The notes beneath the pieces are model-generated. The model was not told the DNA's origin and ran no database searches. It saw only the letters and a list, made by a program, of their open reading frames with translations. The translations under genes were made by a program, and so were the position numbers. This document shows, piece after piece, positions 1-9,135 of a stretch of 64,000 bases of DNA. Source of the stretch: Serratia proteamaculans (GTDB taxonomy: Bacteria > Pseudomonadota > Gammaproteobacteria > Enterobacterales > Enterobacteriaceae); the NCBI RefSeq assembly GCF_013337185.1, contig NZ_SWDE01000001.1, positions 496,001 to 560,000 of the forward strand, written 5' to 3'. The stretch's first letter is position 1, and every line of letters starts with the position of its first letter.

Positions 1-66
1 ATAGGCTATTGATGCACCCATAATCCCCGCACCAATAACAATCATATGTTTCTCAGTGGTACACAT
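1..66 (-). CDS. FAD-dependent oxidoreductase, N-terminal fragment (cut by window edge)
   Basis: Only the first 22 codons lie in the window. The peptide begins MCTTEKHMIVIGAGIMGAS, which contains the beta-strand plus GxGxxG dinucleotide-binding loop (GAGIMG) of the DAO/glycine-oxidase type of FAD enzymes. The ATG at 66 is chosen because an AAGGA ribosome site sits seven bases upstream; a second in-frame ATG at 45 is possible. It lies on the same strand as, and downstream of, the FadL-like gene, so the two could be cotranscribed. The substrate cannot be told from this fragment. Confidence 0.6.
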   Translation of the reverse strand, partial: MCTTEKHMIVIGAGIMGASIAY

Positions 67-227
67 ACGGAGTTCCTTGTGTGAAAACTGGCCTGACTAT
101 CCCATAAATGGCCAAAGCGTGCAGAGGTATTTTGGGTCGGAGTTTACGTATAGCCATAACTGGTCGAAGACCTGGCAGTATTCTTACTATTCCACAGGTT
201 GCGGATGTATTTTGCCGTTTTATTCAC

Positions 228-1418
228 TCAGAATTGATAGCTGTAGTTCACATTGAGAAAGTAAAGGGCAGGAGAGTCGTAACTGCCTTTCACCGGTTGC
301 GACGAAACATGGGAAGAGTCCATAGTAAGGTATTCAAAGGCGGCACCAATGTTGCTGGCGGAAGTGAGCTGATATTGCGCACCGACCCCAAAACGCCAAG
401 CCGCACCGGAAGGCATGGTCATAGAGGTGTCATTTTGTGAACGGTAGAAGCTGCTGTCATACGCCACCCCGGTATTCAACCGCCATCTGTCATCCGGCCG
501 GAACTGAAGGCCCAATGCCGTATGCCAGGTATCGCGCAGACGGTTATCACGGGGTATTTCAGAACCGGCCACTGACACTTGATTAGTGCCATAAGCACTC
601 CAGTCTTGCCAGCCGAGGTCACCCATAACAGACCAGCGAACATTAATATCATGCACCACACTCAGCATGAGTTGTGCTGGCGTATTGACCTGTGCGGAAA
701 TAGGGAGGTTATATGTCCTGTTGGGAAGTTGAGGAAAACGTGCCGTACCATCAATATTGAAATGATAGTCGGTTTTGCTGGCATAGTTCAAACCAACCCG
801 TGTGTTCTTCGTTGCATCGAACAGCAGACCAGTGCGAAAGTTCAATGCCCAATCGTGATCTGTCTGTTTTTCATCCCATCCGCCTACGTTGCGTGTTAAG
901 GAAAGGAAGCCGTAATTAATACCGAGCCCTACGCCCCATGACAGTCTGTCATTTATCTTCCAGGCCAGCGCTGGGCTTATCGTCAATGCCAATAAGGTGC
1001 TGTCTTTGATAAGCCGGTCGCCGGCCCAGTCGCCAAAACCAAGCCCCAGGCCGTAGTTACCATAAACCCCGACCCCTGCAGACAGGTCATCGTTCAGGCG
1101 CTGGTGATAAAAAAGACTGGCGGCGGGAAACCAACCGAGGGTGTTACCCGGGCTAGGCCCCTGCAGTGTGGCATCGTTGTCGAGGCGGTAGGGAGTGTCA
1201 CCATACAACGTCTGCAGGCCGCCGGTGAGCATTCTGTCGGGCAACCGCGTCATGCCCGCAGGATTCGTTACCAGAGTGGAGGCATCCTGCGCTCGAGCGG
1301 CCTGTCCAGCACCTGCAAGTCCGGTATCCTCGGTTGCGATCTCATAAAGGTAAAGTCCACTTGCATGTGATGTAACTGAAAATAGGACACACGAAATCAA
1401 TGCTACTCTGAACTGCAT
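228..1418 (-). CDS. FadL/OmpP1/TodX-family outer-membrane transport protein
   Basis: A 396-residue outer-membrane beta-barrel predicted to pass hydrophobic compounds across the outer membrane. A cleavable signal peptide (MQFRVALISCVLFSVTSHAS) is followed by the family hallmark block with TGLAGAGQAA and then TNPAGMTRL near residues 30-60. The C-terminus ends in an aromatic-rich strand closing on Phe (YSYQF), the usual outer-membrane assembly signal. The start at 1418 is preferred over an upstream in-frame start at 1493 because GGAGG lies four bases before it and the signal peptide begins there. It is divergent from the arylsulfatase gene. A role in uptake of sulfated or other aromatic substrates is inference from that neighbourhood. 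Confidence 0.8.
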   Translation of the reverse strand: MQFRVALISCVLFSVTSHASGLYLYEIATEDTGLAGAGQAARAQDASTLVTNPAGMTRLPDRMLTGGLQTLYGDTPYRLDNDATLQGPSPGNTLGWFPAASLFYHQRLNDDLSAGVGVYGNYGLGLGFGDWAGDRLIKDSTLLALTISPALAWKINDRLSWGVGLGINYGFLSLTRNVGGWDEKQTDHDWALNFRTGLLFDATKNTRVGLNYASKTDYHFNIDGTARFPQLPNRTYNLPISAQVNTPAQLMLSVVHDINVRWSVMGDLGWQDWSAYGTNQVSVAGSEIPRDNRLRDTWHTALGLQFRPDDRWRLNTGVAYDSSFYRSQNDTSMTMPSGAAWRFGVGAQYQLTSASNIGAAFEYLTMDSSHVSSQPVKGSYDSPALYFLNVNYSYQF

Positions 1419-1908
1419 ATTGCCTCCGGAGAAACATGCATGGCAGGTTAAAGGGCGGGTTTTTATGATGAAATGGCAACTGTTTATAAACATAGCAAAA
1501 CACTGAAGCTCGACAAGTTTAAGTGACGACGAGCATGCATCACAGATCCTGGATATAAGGCACTAAAACACGGAAGATAAAGTAATAAAAATCCTATAAA
1601 ACCATGTATTTAATCAATGTAAAAAGTCAAACTCCTGATTTATTGGATGCACAAAAACCAATTTAAAATAACTATCTCTTCATCGGAAAGGCTGTGACTG
1701 GATTTGAATGATTTTTTTTCTTAAAAAGAATGCAGCGTGGTCGTTATTATCTATACTGAAAAGGTTTTGTTTTTCATGTTCCTAATGATGGGTAATGTGA
1801 AACGCTCATCTAAAATGCAATATCTCCCAGTAGGTTACGATCTTATATCTTCCATTATCTGTTCAAATCAATGTATTCAACCTATAACAGTTCTGCCTAA
1901 GGATATAC
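1419..1908. other. AT-rich divergent intergenic region
   Basis: About 490 bases separate the leftward FadL-like gene from the rightward arylsulfatase gene. The stretch is clearly AT-rich, with many A and T runs. The short open frame at 1737-1928 has no ribosome site and runs into the sulfatase start, so it is not called. The region must hold promoters for both flanking genes, but no box could be assigned with confidence. Confidence 0.5.
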
Positions 1909-3606
1909 ATGATGAAAAGAACCTATAAAGGTGTTGGTGTATTAGCTTTTGCCGCCAGCTCCTTGCTTTCTGTCGGAAATGCAATAGCAGAAGATCCAGC
2001 CCAGAACCCGCTCGGCACTGAAAACACAAAGAGTAAGCCTAATATCATTTTAATTGTCGCGGACGACACCGGTTATGGTGATCTCGGCGCTTACGGCGGC
2101 GGAGAAGGCCGTGGGATGCCGACACCAAATCTGGATAAGATGGCTCAGGAAGGTATGACGTTTTTTAGTTTTTATGGTCAGCCAAGCAGTACGCCAGGAC
2201 GTGCTGCCATGCAAACCGGTCGTATTCCAAATCGCAGCGGGATGACGACCGTAGCGTTCCAGGGACAAGGTGGCGGGTTACCCAAAGAAGAATGGACTCT
2301 GGCCTCTGTGTTGAAAACAGCGGGCTACAACACCTTCTTTACCGGCAAATGGCATCTGGGTGAATCCGATTACGCGATGCCTAATGCCCAAGGCTACGAT
2401 GAGATGCGGTACGTTGGACTTTATCATCTGAATGCCTATACCTATGCCGATCCTTCATGGTTCCCCGATATGGATCCAAAACTGCGTGAAATGTTCCAGC
2501 GCGTAACCCGGGGAGCATTGTCAGGCAAAGCGGGCGAAACCCCGACTGAAGATTTCAAAGTAAATGGGCAGTACGTCAATACACCAGAAATCGATGGCAA
2601 AGAAGGTGTGGTAGGTATTCCATTCTTTGACCGCTATGTGGAAAAAGCATCGCTGGAATACCTTGCCGCTCACGCCAAGTCAGACAAGCCCTTCTTCATG
2701 AGCATTAACTTCATGAAAAACCATCAGCCCAACATGCCGGATCCTGATTACATAGGGAAATCGATGGCCAAGACAAAATATGCTGATTCGATGGTTGAGA
2801 TGGACTCACGTGTTGGCCATATCATGGATAAAGTCCGTGAGTTGGGCCTGGATAAAAATACGTTAGTGATTTTCACTACGGACAACGGTGCCTGGCAGGA
2901 CGTCTATCCAGATGCCGGCTATACTCCGTTCCGAGGCACCAAGGGGACAGATAGGGAAGGTGGCAGCCGTGTTCCGGCTATTGCCTGGATGCCGGGGAAA
3001 ATAAAAGCCGATGTGAAAAATCACGACATCGTGGGGGGCCTGGATTTAATGGCAACCTTCGCCTCTGTCGCCGGGATTAAAGAGTTACCGAAAAATGACC
3101 GTGCTGGGAAACCGATTATTTTCGACAGCTTTGACATTTCCCCCGTGCTGTTTGGGACCGGCCCAGACCCGCGCACCGAGTGGTTCTACTTTACCGAAAA
3201 TGAACTGACCCCAGGAGCAGCCCGCGTGGGTCATTACAAAGCAGTTTTCAATCTGCGCGGCGATAATGGTGCGTCAACAGGGGGGCTAGCTGTAGACAGC
3301 AACCTGGGCTGGAAAGGTGCGTCATCCTACGTTGCAACCGTGCCACAAATTTTCGATCTTTGGCAGGATCCTCAGGAACGTTATGACATTTTCATGAACA
3401 ACTATACTGAGCACACTTGGACGCTGGTGACCTTCAATGAGTCAATCACCAATTTGATGAAAACCTACGTTAAGTACCCGCCGCGTAAAGCGCAGAGCGA
3501 GGCATACAGTGGGCCAGTGACTATCAGCCAGTACGAGCGTTTCCAAAACATTCGCGACCAAATGAAAGAAAACGGTTTCCAATTAGGCATGCCTACAGGC
3601 AATTGA
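1909..3606 (+). CDS. atsA: Arylsulfatase, serine-type, exported
   Basis: A 565-residue sulfatase of the alkaline-phosphatase fold that hydrolyses sulfate esters, probably in the periplasm. An N-terminal signal peptide covers about residues 1-27. The metal-site DD pair (D52-D53, in VADDTGYGDLG) is followed by the formylglycine motif S94-T-P-G-R98. The modified residue is therefore Ser, not Cys, which in this family means oxidation by a radical-SAM maturase; one is encoded two genes downstream. GKWHLG and FTTDNG supply the other expected active-site residues. The start has AAGGA five bases upstream; ATG at 1912 is an alternative. A terminator follows at 3621-3649. The actual sulfate ester used is unknown. 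Confidence 0.9.
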   Translation: MMKRTYKGVGVLAFAASSLLSVGNAIAEDPAQNPLGTENTKSKPNIILIVADDTGYGDLGAYGGGEGRGMPTPNLDKMAQEGMTFFSFYGQPSSTPGRAAMQTGRIPNRSGMTTVAFQGQGGGLPKEEWTLASVLKTAGYNTFFTGKWHLGESDYAMPNAQGYDEMRYVGLYHLNAYTYADPSWFPDMDPKLREMFQRVTRGALSGKAGETPTEDFKVNGQYVNTPEIDGKEGVVGIPFFDRYVEKASLEYLAAHAKSDKPFFMSINFMKNHQPNMPDPDYIGKSMAKTKYADSMVEMDSRVGHIMDKVRELGLDKNTLVIFTTDNGAWQDVYPDAGYTPFRGTKGTDREGGSRVPAIAWMPGKIKADVKNHDIVGGLDLMATFASVAGIKELPKNDRAGKPIIFDSFDISPVLFGTGPDPRTEWFYFTENELTPGAARVGHYKAVFNLRGDNGASTGGLAVDSNLGWKGASSYVATVPQIFDLWQDPQERYDIFMNNYTEHTWTLVTFNESITNLMKTYVKYPPRKAQSEAYSGPVTISQYERFQNIRDQMKENGFQLGMPTGN

Positions 3607-3620
3607 TTTTCTGATTCAAT

Positions 3621-3649
3621 GGCCTGGTCATAGACTGGGCCGATTTTTT
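3621..3649 (+). terminator. Rho-independent terminator after the arylsulfatase gene
   Basis: GGCCTGGTC (3621-3629) pairs with GACTGGGCC (3633-3641), using two wobble pairs, around a three-base loop. Six T residues follow at 3644-3649. It sits 15 bases after the sulfatase stop codon and before the HAD gene, so downstream genes may be read at a lower level or from their own promoter. Confidence 0.75.
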
Positions 3650-3670
3650 CAAACCTATTAAGGTATTGAG

Positions 3671-4717
3671 ATGAATAACTTTGCACGACTGCCAAAGCGG
3701 GTTATTGGTTCTGGTTGGTGCCTTGTCACTACATTGATTTTACTTGTTTTTCTTTCTCTTCCTATGGTGAGTGTTGCCACAGAACAAAATGCCGCCCTTT
3801 CATCCTGGAGTGACTCTGCAGCTAAATCAAAAATTGTCGATTTCGTGAAAAAAGTCACGGACGTTAATGGTTCGGATTTTGTGAAGCCTGAAGAGCGCAT
3901 TGCCGTATTTGACAATGACGGTACATTATGGACCGAGCAACCGGCTTATGTTCAGTTGATCTACCTAATGGATCGCATCAAAGAATTGTCACCACAGCAC
4001 CCTGAATGGAAAAATCAACAGCCTTTCAAAGGGGTGATTGAAAATGATATGCGTGCAGTTGCGGCTACGGGTAACCAGGGCCTGATGGCCATCGAGCACG
4101 CAGCAGATGTGGGGCTAACGACGGATGAGTTCAAGCAGAGTGTATTAAAATGGCTGGATACTGCACGAGACCCGCGTTTTAAACGTCCTTATACCGAGCT
4201 GGTTTTCCAGCCTATGCTGGAACTCTTGAATTACTTACGTGCAAACGGTTTTAAAACCTACATTGTTTCTGGTGGAGGGGTTGATTTTATACGTCCCTGG
4301 GCAGAGAGAGTCTATGGCATTCCCCCTGAACAGGTCGTAGGCTCAACCGACAAGGTTAAATTTGAAGTCGACAAAAAGGGGCAACCAAAGCTGATTAAAC
4401 AAGGTGTCATCAACTTCATTGATGATGGTGACAATAAGCCGGTCGCAATCAACCGGTTTATTGGCCGAAAACCTATTCTGGCATTCGGTAACTCAGACGG
4501 CGACTTACCCATGTTGCAGTATGTCGCATCTGGCCAAGGGCCGAACTTGGTGCTGTACCTGCATCATGATGATGCTGAACGTGAATATGCGTATGACCGC
4601 AAATCCAGTTTTGGCAAATTAGATAAAGGCCTGGATGTGGCGAGAGATAAAGGTTGGCCTGTTGTCAGCATGAAAAAAGACTGGACGTCAGTATATCCAG
4701 AAGCTCAGGCCAAATAA
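3671..4717 (+). CDS. HAD-superfamily phosphatase-like protein, membrane-anchored or exported
   Basis: A 348-residue HAD-superfamily hydrolase. Motif I is DNDGTLW (nucleophile Asp in AVFDNDGT, about residues 78-82) and motif IV is FGNSDGDLPML near residue 275. The N-terminus has a hydrophobic segment (about residues 15-36, before ATEQN) that is either a signal peptide or an anchor, so the catalytic domain should face the periplasm. AAGG precedes the ATG. It lies between the sulfatase and its maturase. A link to sulfate-ester metabolism is only inferred from position, and no substrate can be named. Confidence 0.75.
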   Translation: MNNFARLPKRVIGSGWCLVTTLILLVFLSLPMVSVATEQNAALSSWSDSAAKSKIVDFVKKVTDVNGSDFVKPEERIAVFDNDGTLWTEQPAYVQLIYLMDRIKELSPQHPEWKNQQPFKGVIENDMRAVAATGNQGLMAIEHAADVGLTTDEFKQSVLKWLDTARDPRFKRPYTELVFQPMLELLNYLRANGFKTYIVSGGGVDFIRPWAERVYGIPPEQVVGSTDKVKFEVDKKGQPKLIKQGVINFIDDGDNKPVAINRFIGRKPILAFGNSDGDLPMLQYVASGQGPNLVLYLHHDDAEREYAYDRKSSFGKLDKGLDVARDKGWPVVSMKKDWTSVYPEAQAK

Positions 4718-4745
4718 CGATAATGGCATTATTTTGTTGTACCTG

Positions 4746-4767
4746 AGGGGAATCGAACCCCTTTTTT
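4746..4767 (+). terminator. Terminator-like hairpin with tRNA T-arm character on the opposite strand
   Basis: AGGGG (4746-4750) and CCCCT (4758-4762) enclose the loop AATCGAA, and T residues run from 4762 to 4767, giving a short rho-independent-type terminator between the HAD and maturase genes. Read on the minus strand, the same bases form a canonical T-arm (AGGGG TTCGATT CCCCT) followed by seven bases and A-ACA, where a tRNA would end in discriminator-CCA. No remaining tRNA arms are found beside it, so it is not called as a tRNA. Confidence 0.5.
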
Positions 4768-4801
4768 ATGAGAAATCAGAAGGCAGAGGTGTGATAAAAC
4801 A

Positions 4802-6076
4802 ATGAAACATAGCACAACTATTCCGCTTAACCCGCTTCTCAATTTTGAGAAAATGTCGGTAAATTTCAAACGTCGTTATCATGTTATGGCTAAACCTTCC
4901 GGTTCGACGTGTAACCTTGATTGCAGCTACTGTTTTTATCTGCATAAAGAAGAACTCTTGCATCAGCACCGCGATATGGGAATGAGTGATGAAGTTCTTG
5001 AAAGCTTTATTCGCCAATATATTTCCAGTCAGGACGGTGAGGAGATTATATTTTCCTGGCAGGGCGGAGAGCCTACCTTAATGGGACTTGAGTTCTTTGA
5101 AAAAGTGGTCGCATTTCAGAAAAAATATCAACCTCAGAACCAACGAATAGAAAATGACCTACAAACTAATGCGGTATTGATCAATGATCATTGGGCCAGA
5201 TTTCTAAAAAAACATAATTTTCTGGTAGGTGTTTCCATCGATGGTCCACGTGAATTACACGATCGTTATCGCGTCACTCGCAGTGGCAAACCCACGTTTG
5301 ACCGGGTGATGAAAGGCGTTGAGTTCTTAAAAAAACACGGTGTTCCTTTTAATGCACTGGTCGTAGTAAACCGTACTAATGCTCGCTTCCCACTCGAAGT
5401 TTATCGTTTCCTGACCCAGGAGCTTGGGGCGACCTATATTCAGTTTAATCCTTGTGTTGAGCCGGTTGACTTCAAACAGACAGCACCTCAATTCTGGAAT
5501 GATGACAGTATTCCCGTCACCGGCACACGCAGGGCAAAACCGGGGGATTTAGACTCAATTGTAACCGACTGGTCAGTTGATCCCGAAGACTGGGGAAAGT
5601 TTTTGATCGCGACTTTCCAGGAGTGGGTCAGTAAAGATTTGGGTAGGGTGCAAGTCAACCTGTTTGAGACCGCTGTTGTTCAAACCATGGGATTGCCTTC
5701 ACAATTGTGTATTACCGCCGAATTCTGCGGAAAAGGATTAGCGATAGAAAAAAACGGGGATGTGTTCTCCTGTGATCATTATGTGTATCCCGAGTACCGA
5801 TTAGGCAACGTGTCAACCCATAAACTGGCCCATCTGGTTTTCTCCGAGCGACAAAAGCAATTTGGCATGGGAAAGCGCGATACGCTGCCTGAGTATTGTA
5901 AAAAATGCCCTTATCTGAACTTGTGTTGGGGAGAATGCCCAAAAAACAGGGTGGTACGGGCACCTGATGGCGAACTCGGGCTGAATTATTTATGTCCAGG
6001 GATCAGGGCTTTTTTTGAATCAGTATCGCCTGCTTTAGATCAGATAGCCAAAATTCTCAAAAATATAAATGTGTAA
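4802..6076 (+). CDS. atsB: Anaerobic sulfatase-maturating enzyme (radical SAM, SPASM)
   Basis: A 424-residue radical-SAM enzyme expected to oxidise the active-site Ser of the nearby sulfatase to formylglycine. The SAM-cluster motif CNLDCSYC places Cys at 37, 41 and 44. A WQGGEPT block follows, and the C-terminal SPASM-type cysteines include CKKCPYLNLCWGEC, which ligate auxiliary iron-sulfur clusters. Length is close to the roughly 400 residues usual for anSMEs. The ATG at 4802 has an AGAGGT site about 11 bases upstream; an in-frame ATG at 4856 is a weaker alternative. Pairing with a Ser-type sulfatase recalls the Klebsiella ats locus. Confidence 0.88.
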   Translation: MKHSTTIPLNPLLNFEKMSVNFKRRYHVMAKPSGSTCNLDCSYCFYLHKEELLHQHRDMGMSDEVLESFIRQYISSQDGEEIIFSWQGGEPTLMGLEFFEKVVAFQKKYQPQNQRIENDLQTNAVLINDHWARFLKKHNFLVGVSIDGPRELHDRYRVTRSGKPTFDRVMKGVEFLKKHGVPFNALVVVNRTNARFPLEVYRFLTQELGATYIQFNPCVEPVDFKQTAPQFWNDDSIPVTGTRRAKPGDLDSIVTDWSVDPEDWGKFLIATFQEWVSKDLGRVQVNLFETAVVQTMGLPSQLCITAEFCGKGLAIEKNGDVFSCDHYVYPEYRLGNVSTHKLAHLVFSERQKQFGMGKRDTLPEYCKKCPYLNLCWGECPKNRVVRAPDGELGLNYLCPGIRAFFESVSPALDQIAKILKNINV

Positions 6077-6359
6077 TCACAGAAAATCTCAAGGAACAAA
6101 GTGACATGGTTGCGAACTGAAGCCCGGTATGGTCTAGTCATCGTGTTCAAGTTGCAGCCATGATAAAGCCCAGAACCTCAGATTCTACGTATATCCACCC
6201 AGGTGCGCATAATGTATATTATGTTAAATTGCATTTATGGCTACGCACCAGGCTGTCCATCCTGGCCATAGCTCACCTCGCCTTTCTCTTTACCGGTTCT
6301 TTCAGCAGCTAACGCCTGTTCATTGATGACTATTGGTTTGTGATTCAACATCACCTGCG

Positions 6360-6749
6360 TCAACAATTGGTCGGCGTGCCCTGGTGAAAACGCATCTGCC
6401 ATCGACCGCCATTGTCATTTGCAGATAACAGCCAGATCGACGAACGCAATGTGCACCGAGTAACACCACCATCATCACTGCGATGAAAGCTACGGTATGT
6501 CAGCAACACCGCACCTTCGGCAATGATGGCCAACTTAAAGCCTTCGGAAAAAATCGGTGTCTGACCACTTTCTATTTGAAGTGCCGCCAGGGTTTGCTGT
6601 TTGTCATAGTAATGACCTGAGCGCCCAATCTCTTCAAAGTCTTCATGCAGCAACTCACTCACCACAGCAATGTTGTTTCTCGTTGCCGGCTGATGCAGCG
6701 TAACTTCCATGGATTGGATTAGTGCCAATAGCTGTGTCGAATCGGTCAA
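6360..6749 (-). CDS. NTF2-like / DUF4440-type small protein
   Basis: A protein of about 129 residues resembling the SnoaL/NTF2-like DUF4440 group: an N-terminal helix region (LLALIQSMEVTLHQ), the LLHEDFEEIGRSG block, then alternating strands ending in WQMRFHQGTPT. The start is taken as TTG at 6749 because a full AAGGAGG ribosome site lies five bases before it; a longer frame starting with TTG at 6824 has no such site. Members of this fold bind or isomerise small molecules, and no specific function can be assigned. Its neighbours on both sides are unrelated and face different ways. Confidence 0.6.
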   Translation of the reverse strand: MTDSTQLLALIQSMEVTLHQPATRNNIAVVSELLHEDFEEIGRSGHYYDKQQTLAALQIESGQTPIFSEGFKLAIIAEGAVLLTYRSFHRSDDGGVTRCTLRSSIWLLSANDNGGRWQMRFHQGTPTNC

Positions 6750-7036
6750 AACACCCTCCTTTTTTGATCGCGCTACGTGAAATCTGAAATGAATTGGCTG
6801 CCATGACCTTGCAGATTTTGCCAAAATGCACCGTTAAAGATCCCCTTAAGGCGGAATCTGGACCCTTGTGGGTTCAGAACCTGAGCAATTTCGTAATAAA
6901 TCGTTCGTACGGTGATACCCAACCACATTCCTGGGGCCTTACTGACTGCTATTTAACATAAGTTCGTGACAATGTCACTCATGTCCCTATCGGCCGCAAT
7001 GTGCCATATCCGTGTTTTTTATTTGAACATTTTTCA

Positions 7037-7957
7037 TTACAGTGTCACCTCAAAAAAAGGTGCCAGGACAGAAATGGTTTCTGCGACATAGCCTTCGCCA
7101 TCATACATATCCATATGGTTTGCGCCTTCGACAATGTGGTAACGCTTGTCATTGCTGGCTGCACGGTCGTAGAGATCGTCGCTCATCCATTTGCTGCCCG
7201 CCGCGCTGCCAGCCACGATTTGCATCGGCTGGCTCAGGTAGATTTCAGCCATGTGATAAGCGTCATAAGTGATGATTTGGTTCAGACTACGCAAGGTGGC
7301 AAAGCTCGGCGCGGTCGGATACTGCGCACGCGGCGTGTGGTAATACTCCCAGGCCTGACGCAGCTCTTCATTGGGTGCATCAGACTCTTTCATCGGTGCC
7401 AGCGGCATGGTACCCATTTCGTTACTGCGGGCATCCTGTGTGCGTGCATTAGAACCCACGTCAACCAGTGGCAACGCGTCAATGGATTTAACGTTATTCT
7501 CCCAGCCATTGCGGAACATGGAACCAATATTCACCGCACTGACGGTACCGATCGCCTTGATACGGCGATCCTGAATCGCAGCATTAGCGGTATAACCGGC
7601 TCCGGCGCAGATCCCCATGGCGCCGATGCGAGCATTGTCGACGTAAGGCAGCGTAGTCAGATAATCAATCACTGCACTGACGTCTTCGGTACGGATGTAG
7701 GGATTTTCCAGTTGACGGGGTTCACCGCCGCTTTCGCCCTGATAAGAAGCGTCATAAGCAAGGGTGACAAATCCCTTCTCGGCTAATTTACTTGCGTAAG
7801 TGCCGGCAGTTTGCTCTTTAACCCCCCCACCAGGATGTGAAACGACGATCGCCGGATACTGACGATTTTCGTCAAAATCAATTGGGAAATAGATAACGGC
7901 GGATAAAGAAATCGCCGGGTTGTTGGTATTAATAAAGCTAATCTTCTGGTTCATCAT
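7037..7957 (-). CDS. Alpha/beta hydrolase of dienelactone-hydrolase type
   Basis: A 306-residue soluble alpha/beta hydrolase. The nucleophile elbow is GICAGAG, so the nucleophile appears to be Cys, as in dienelactone hydrolases, instead of Ser. SHPGGGVKEQ is the likely oxyanion loop, and the C-terminal GANHMDMYD supplies the His. The start at 7957 (ATG ATG) has AAGGA five bases upstream; the in-frame extension to 8023 lacks a ribosome site. It is divergent from a LysR gene across 129 bases, a classical regulator/target layout. The substrate is unknown. Confidence 0.75.
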   Translation of the reverse strand: MMNQKISFINTNNPAISLSAVIYFPIDFDENRQYPAIVVSHPGGGVKEQTAGTYASKLAEKGFVTLAYDASYQGESGGEPRQLENPYIRTEDVSAVIDYLTTLPYVDNARIGAMGICAGAGYTANAAIQDRRIKAIGTVSAVNIGSMFRNGWENNVKSIDALPLVDVGSNARTQDARSNEMGTMPLAPMKESDAPNEELRQAWEYYHTPRAQYPTAPSFATLRSLNQIITYDAYHMAEIYLSQPMQIVAGSAAGSKWMSDDLYDRAASNDKRYHIVEGANHMDMYDGEGYVAETISVLAPFFEVTL

Positions 7958-8058
7958 CAAATTCCTTATCAGTGTGTATTTGTCAGTAATCGTGCTGAGT
8001 GATACCACTATAGACGCTGTCAATTAAGATGATTAGACTCAAAATTGTGATTGGTCTT

Positions 8059-8072
8059 ATCATTTAAATGAT
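8059..8072. promoter_or_regulatory. 14-base perfect palindrome in the hydrolase/LysR intergenic region
   Basis: ATCATTTAAATGAT is its own reverse complement and sits 14 bases before the LysR start codon, in the 129-base region between divergent genes. LysR regulators commonly bind dyad sites in such places, so it is a candidate operator for self-repression or for control of the hydrolase gene. This is inference from position and symmetry only. Confidence 0.4.
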
Positions 8073-8086
8073 TAATTGGAGTATCA

Positions 8087-8989
8087 ATGAAGCGTGATGA
8101 GATAGCGGATTTGGTGGTGTTTGTGACCGTCGCTGAAGAGCGGAGCTTTACCCGTGCAGCAGCGCGTTTGGGAATGGCGCAGTCAGCGTTGAGCCAGATA
8201 GTTCGCCGTATAGAAGAGCGTCTTGGATTGCGTTTGTTAACCAGAACAACACGCAGCGTGGTACCGACTGAAGCCGGTGAACATTTACTTTCGACTCTCG
8301 GCCCCATGCTGCACGATATGGACTCTGCCATGACCTCATTGGGCGATCTGCGCGGTCGCCCTTCTGGCTTGATACGCATTACTACCGTTGAACATGCGGC
8401 AAAGACTATTTTGCTGCCAGCCATGCGTACGTTGCTCAGTACACATCCCGAGATCAAAGTAGAAATAATTATCGATTATGGCCTTACCGATGTTGTGTCC
8501 GAGCGTTTCGATGCCGGCGTTCGGCTGGGCGGTGAAATGGATAAGGATATGATCGCGGTACGTATTGGCCCGGACATTCCGATGGCAATCGTGGGAGCAC
8601 CGAGCTATCTCACCAAGCGTGGTGTGCCAACTTCTGTGGCTCAACTGATCGATCACCAGGCAATTAACCTCTTTCTTCCCACCTCAGGGACAGCTAATCG
8701 CTGGAGATTAATCCGTGGCGGACGGGAAGTCCGTGTTCGCATGGAAGGACAACTTTTGTTTAATAACCTGGATCTGATTCTGGATGCTGCCATTGATGGT
8801 CACGGACTGGCTTATTTGCCGTATGACCAGGTACAGGCCGCAATTGCTGACAAACAACTAGTGCGAGTCCTGGATAAGTTCACTCCCGACTTGCCGGGGT
8901 ACCATCTTTACTATCCACACCGCCGCCATGCGGGCTCAGCCTTTTCTCTACTTATTGACACCCTCAAGCACATGAAATACATCAAGTAA
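8087..8989 (+). CDS. LysR-family transcriptional regulator
   Basis: A 300-residue regulator with the N-terminal LysR winged helix-turn-helix (ERSFTRAAARLGMAQSALSQIVRRIEERLGLRLL at about residues 18-51, then the TRSVVPTEAG hinge) and a type-2 periplasmic-binding effector domain after residue 90. GGAG lies five bases before the ATG. It is divergent from the alpha/beta hydrolase gene and probably controls it. The inducer is unknown. Confidence 0.88.
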   Translation: MKRDEIADLVVFVTVAEERSFTRAAARLGMAQSALSQIVRRIEERLGLRLLTRTTRSVVPTEAGEHLLSTLGPMLHDMDSAMTSLGDLRGRPSGLIRITTVEHAAKTILLPAMRTLLSTHPEIKVEIIIDYGLTDVVSERFDAGVRLGGEMDKDMIAVRIGPDIPMAIVGAPSYLTKRGVPTSVAQLIDHQAINLFLPTSGTANRWRLIRGGREVRVRMEGQLLFNNLDLILDAAIDGHGLAYLPYDQVQAAIADKQLVRVLDKFTPDLPGYHLYYPHRRHAGSAFSLLIDTLKHMKYIK

Positions 8990-9135
8990 ATGATATTTAA
9001 TAGCTCCAGATAATAGTACCTGGCACAAATGACAATACCCTGAAGGTCATTAACTGCTGCCTGCAATCATACAAAATCAATTGCCAAAGCAACTATTGCC
9101 ATTTAACCTATGTGCACTATTTGCCGAGGTACTCT

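Noticed and set aside
1737-1928. Open frame of 63 codons upstream of the sulfatase
   Set aside because: It runs through an AT-rich promoter region, has no ribosome site and overlaps the well-supported sulfatase start.
4735-4767. A tRNA gene
   Set aside because: Only a T-arm and a 3'-end-like stretch exist; no anticodon arm, D-arm or matching acceptor 5' strand is found next to it.
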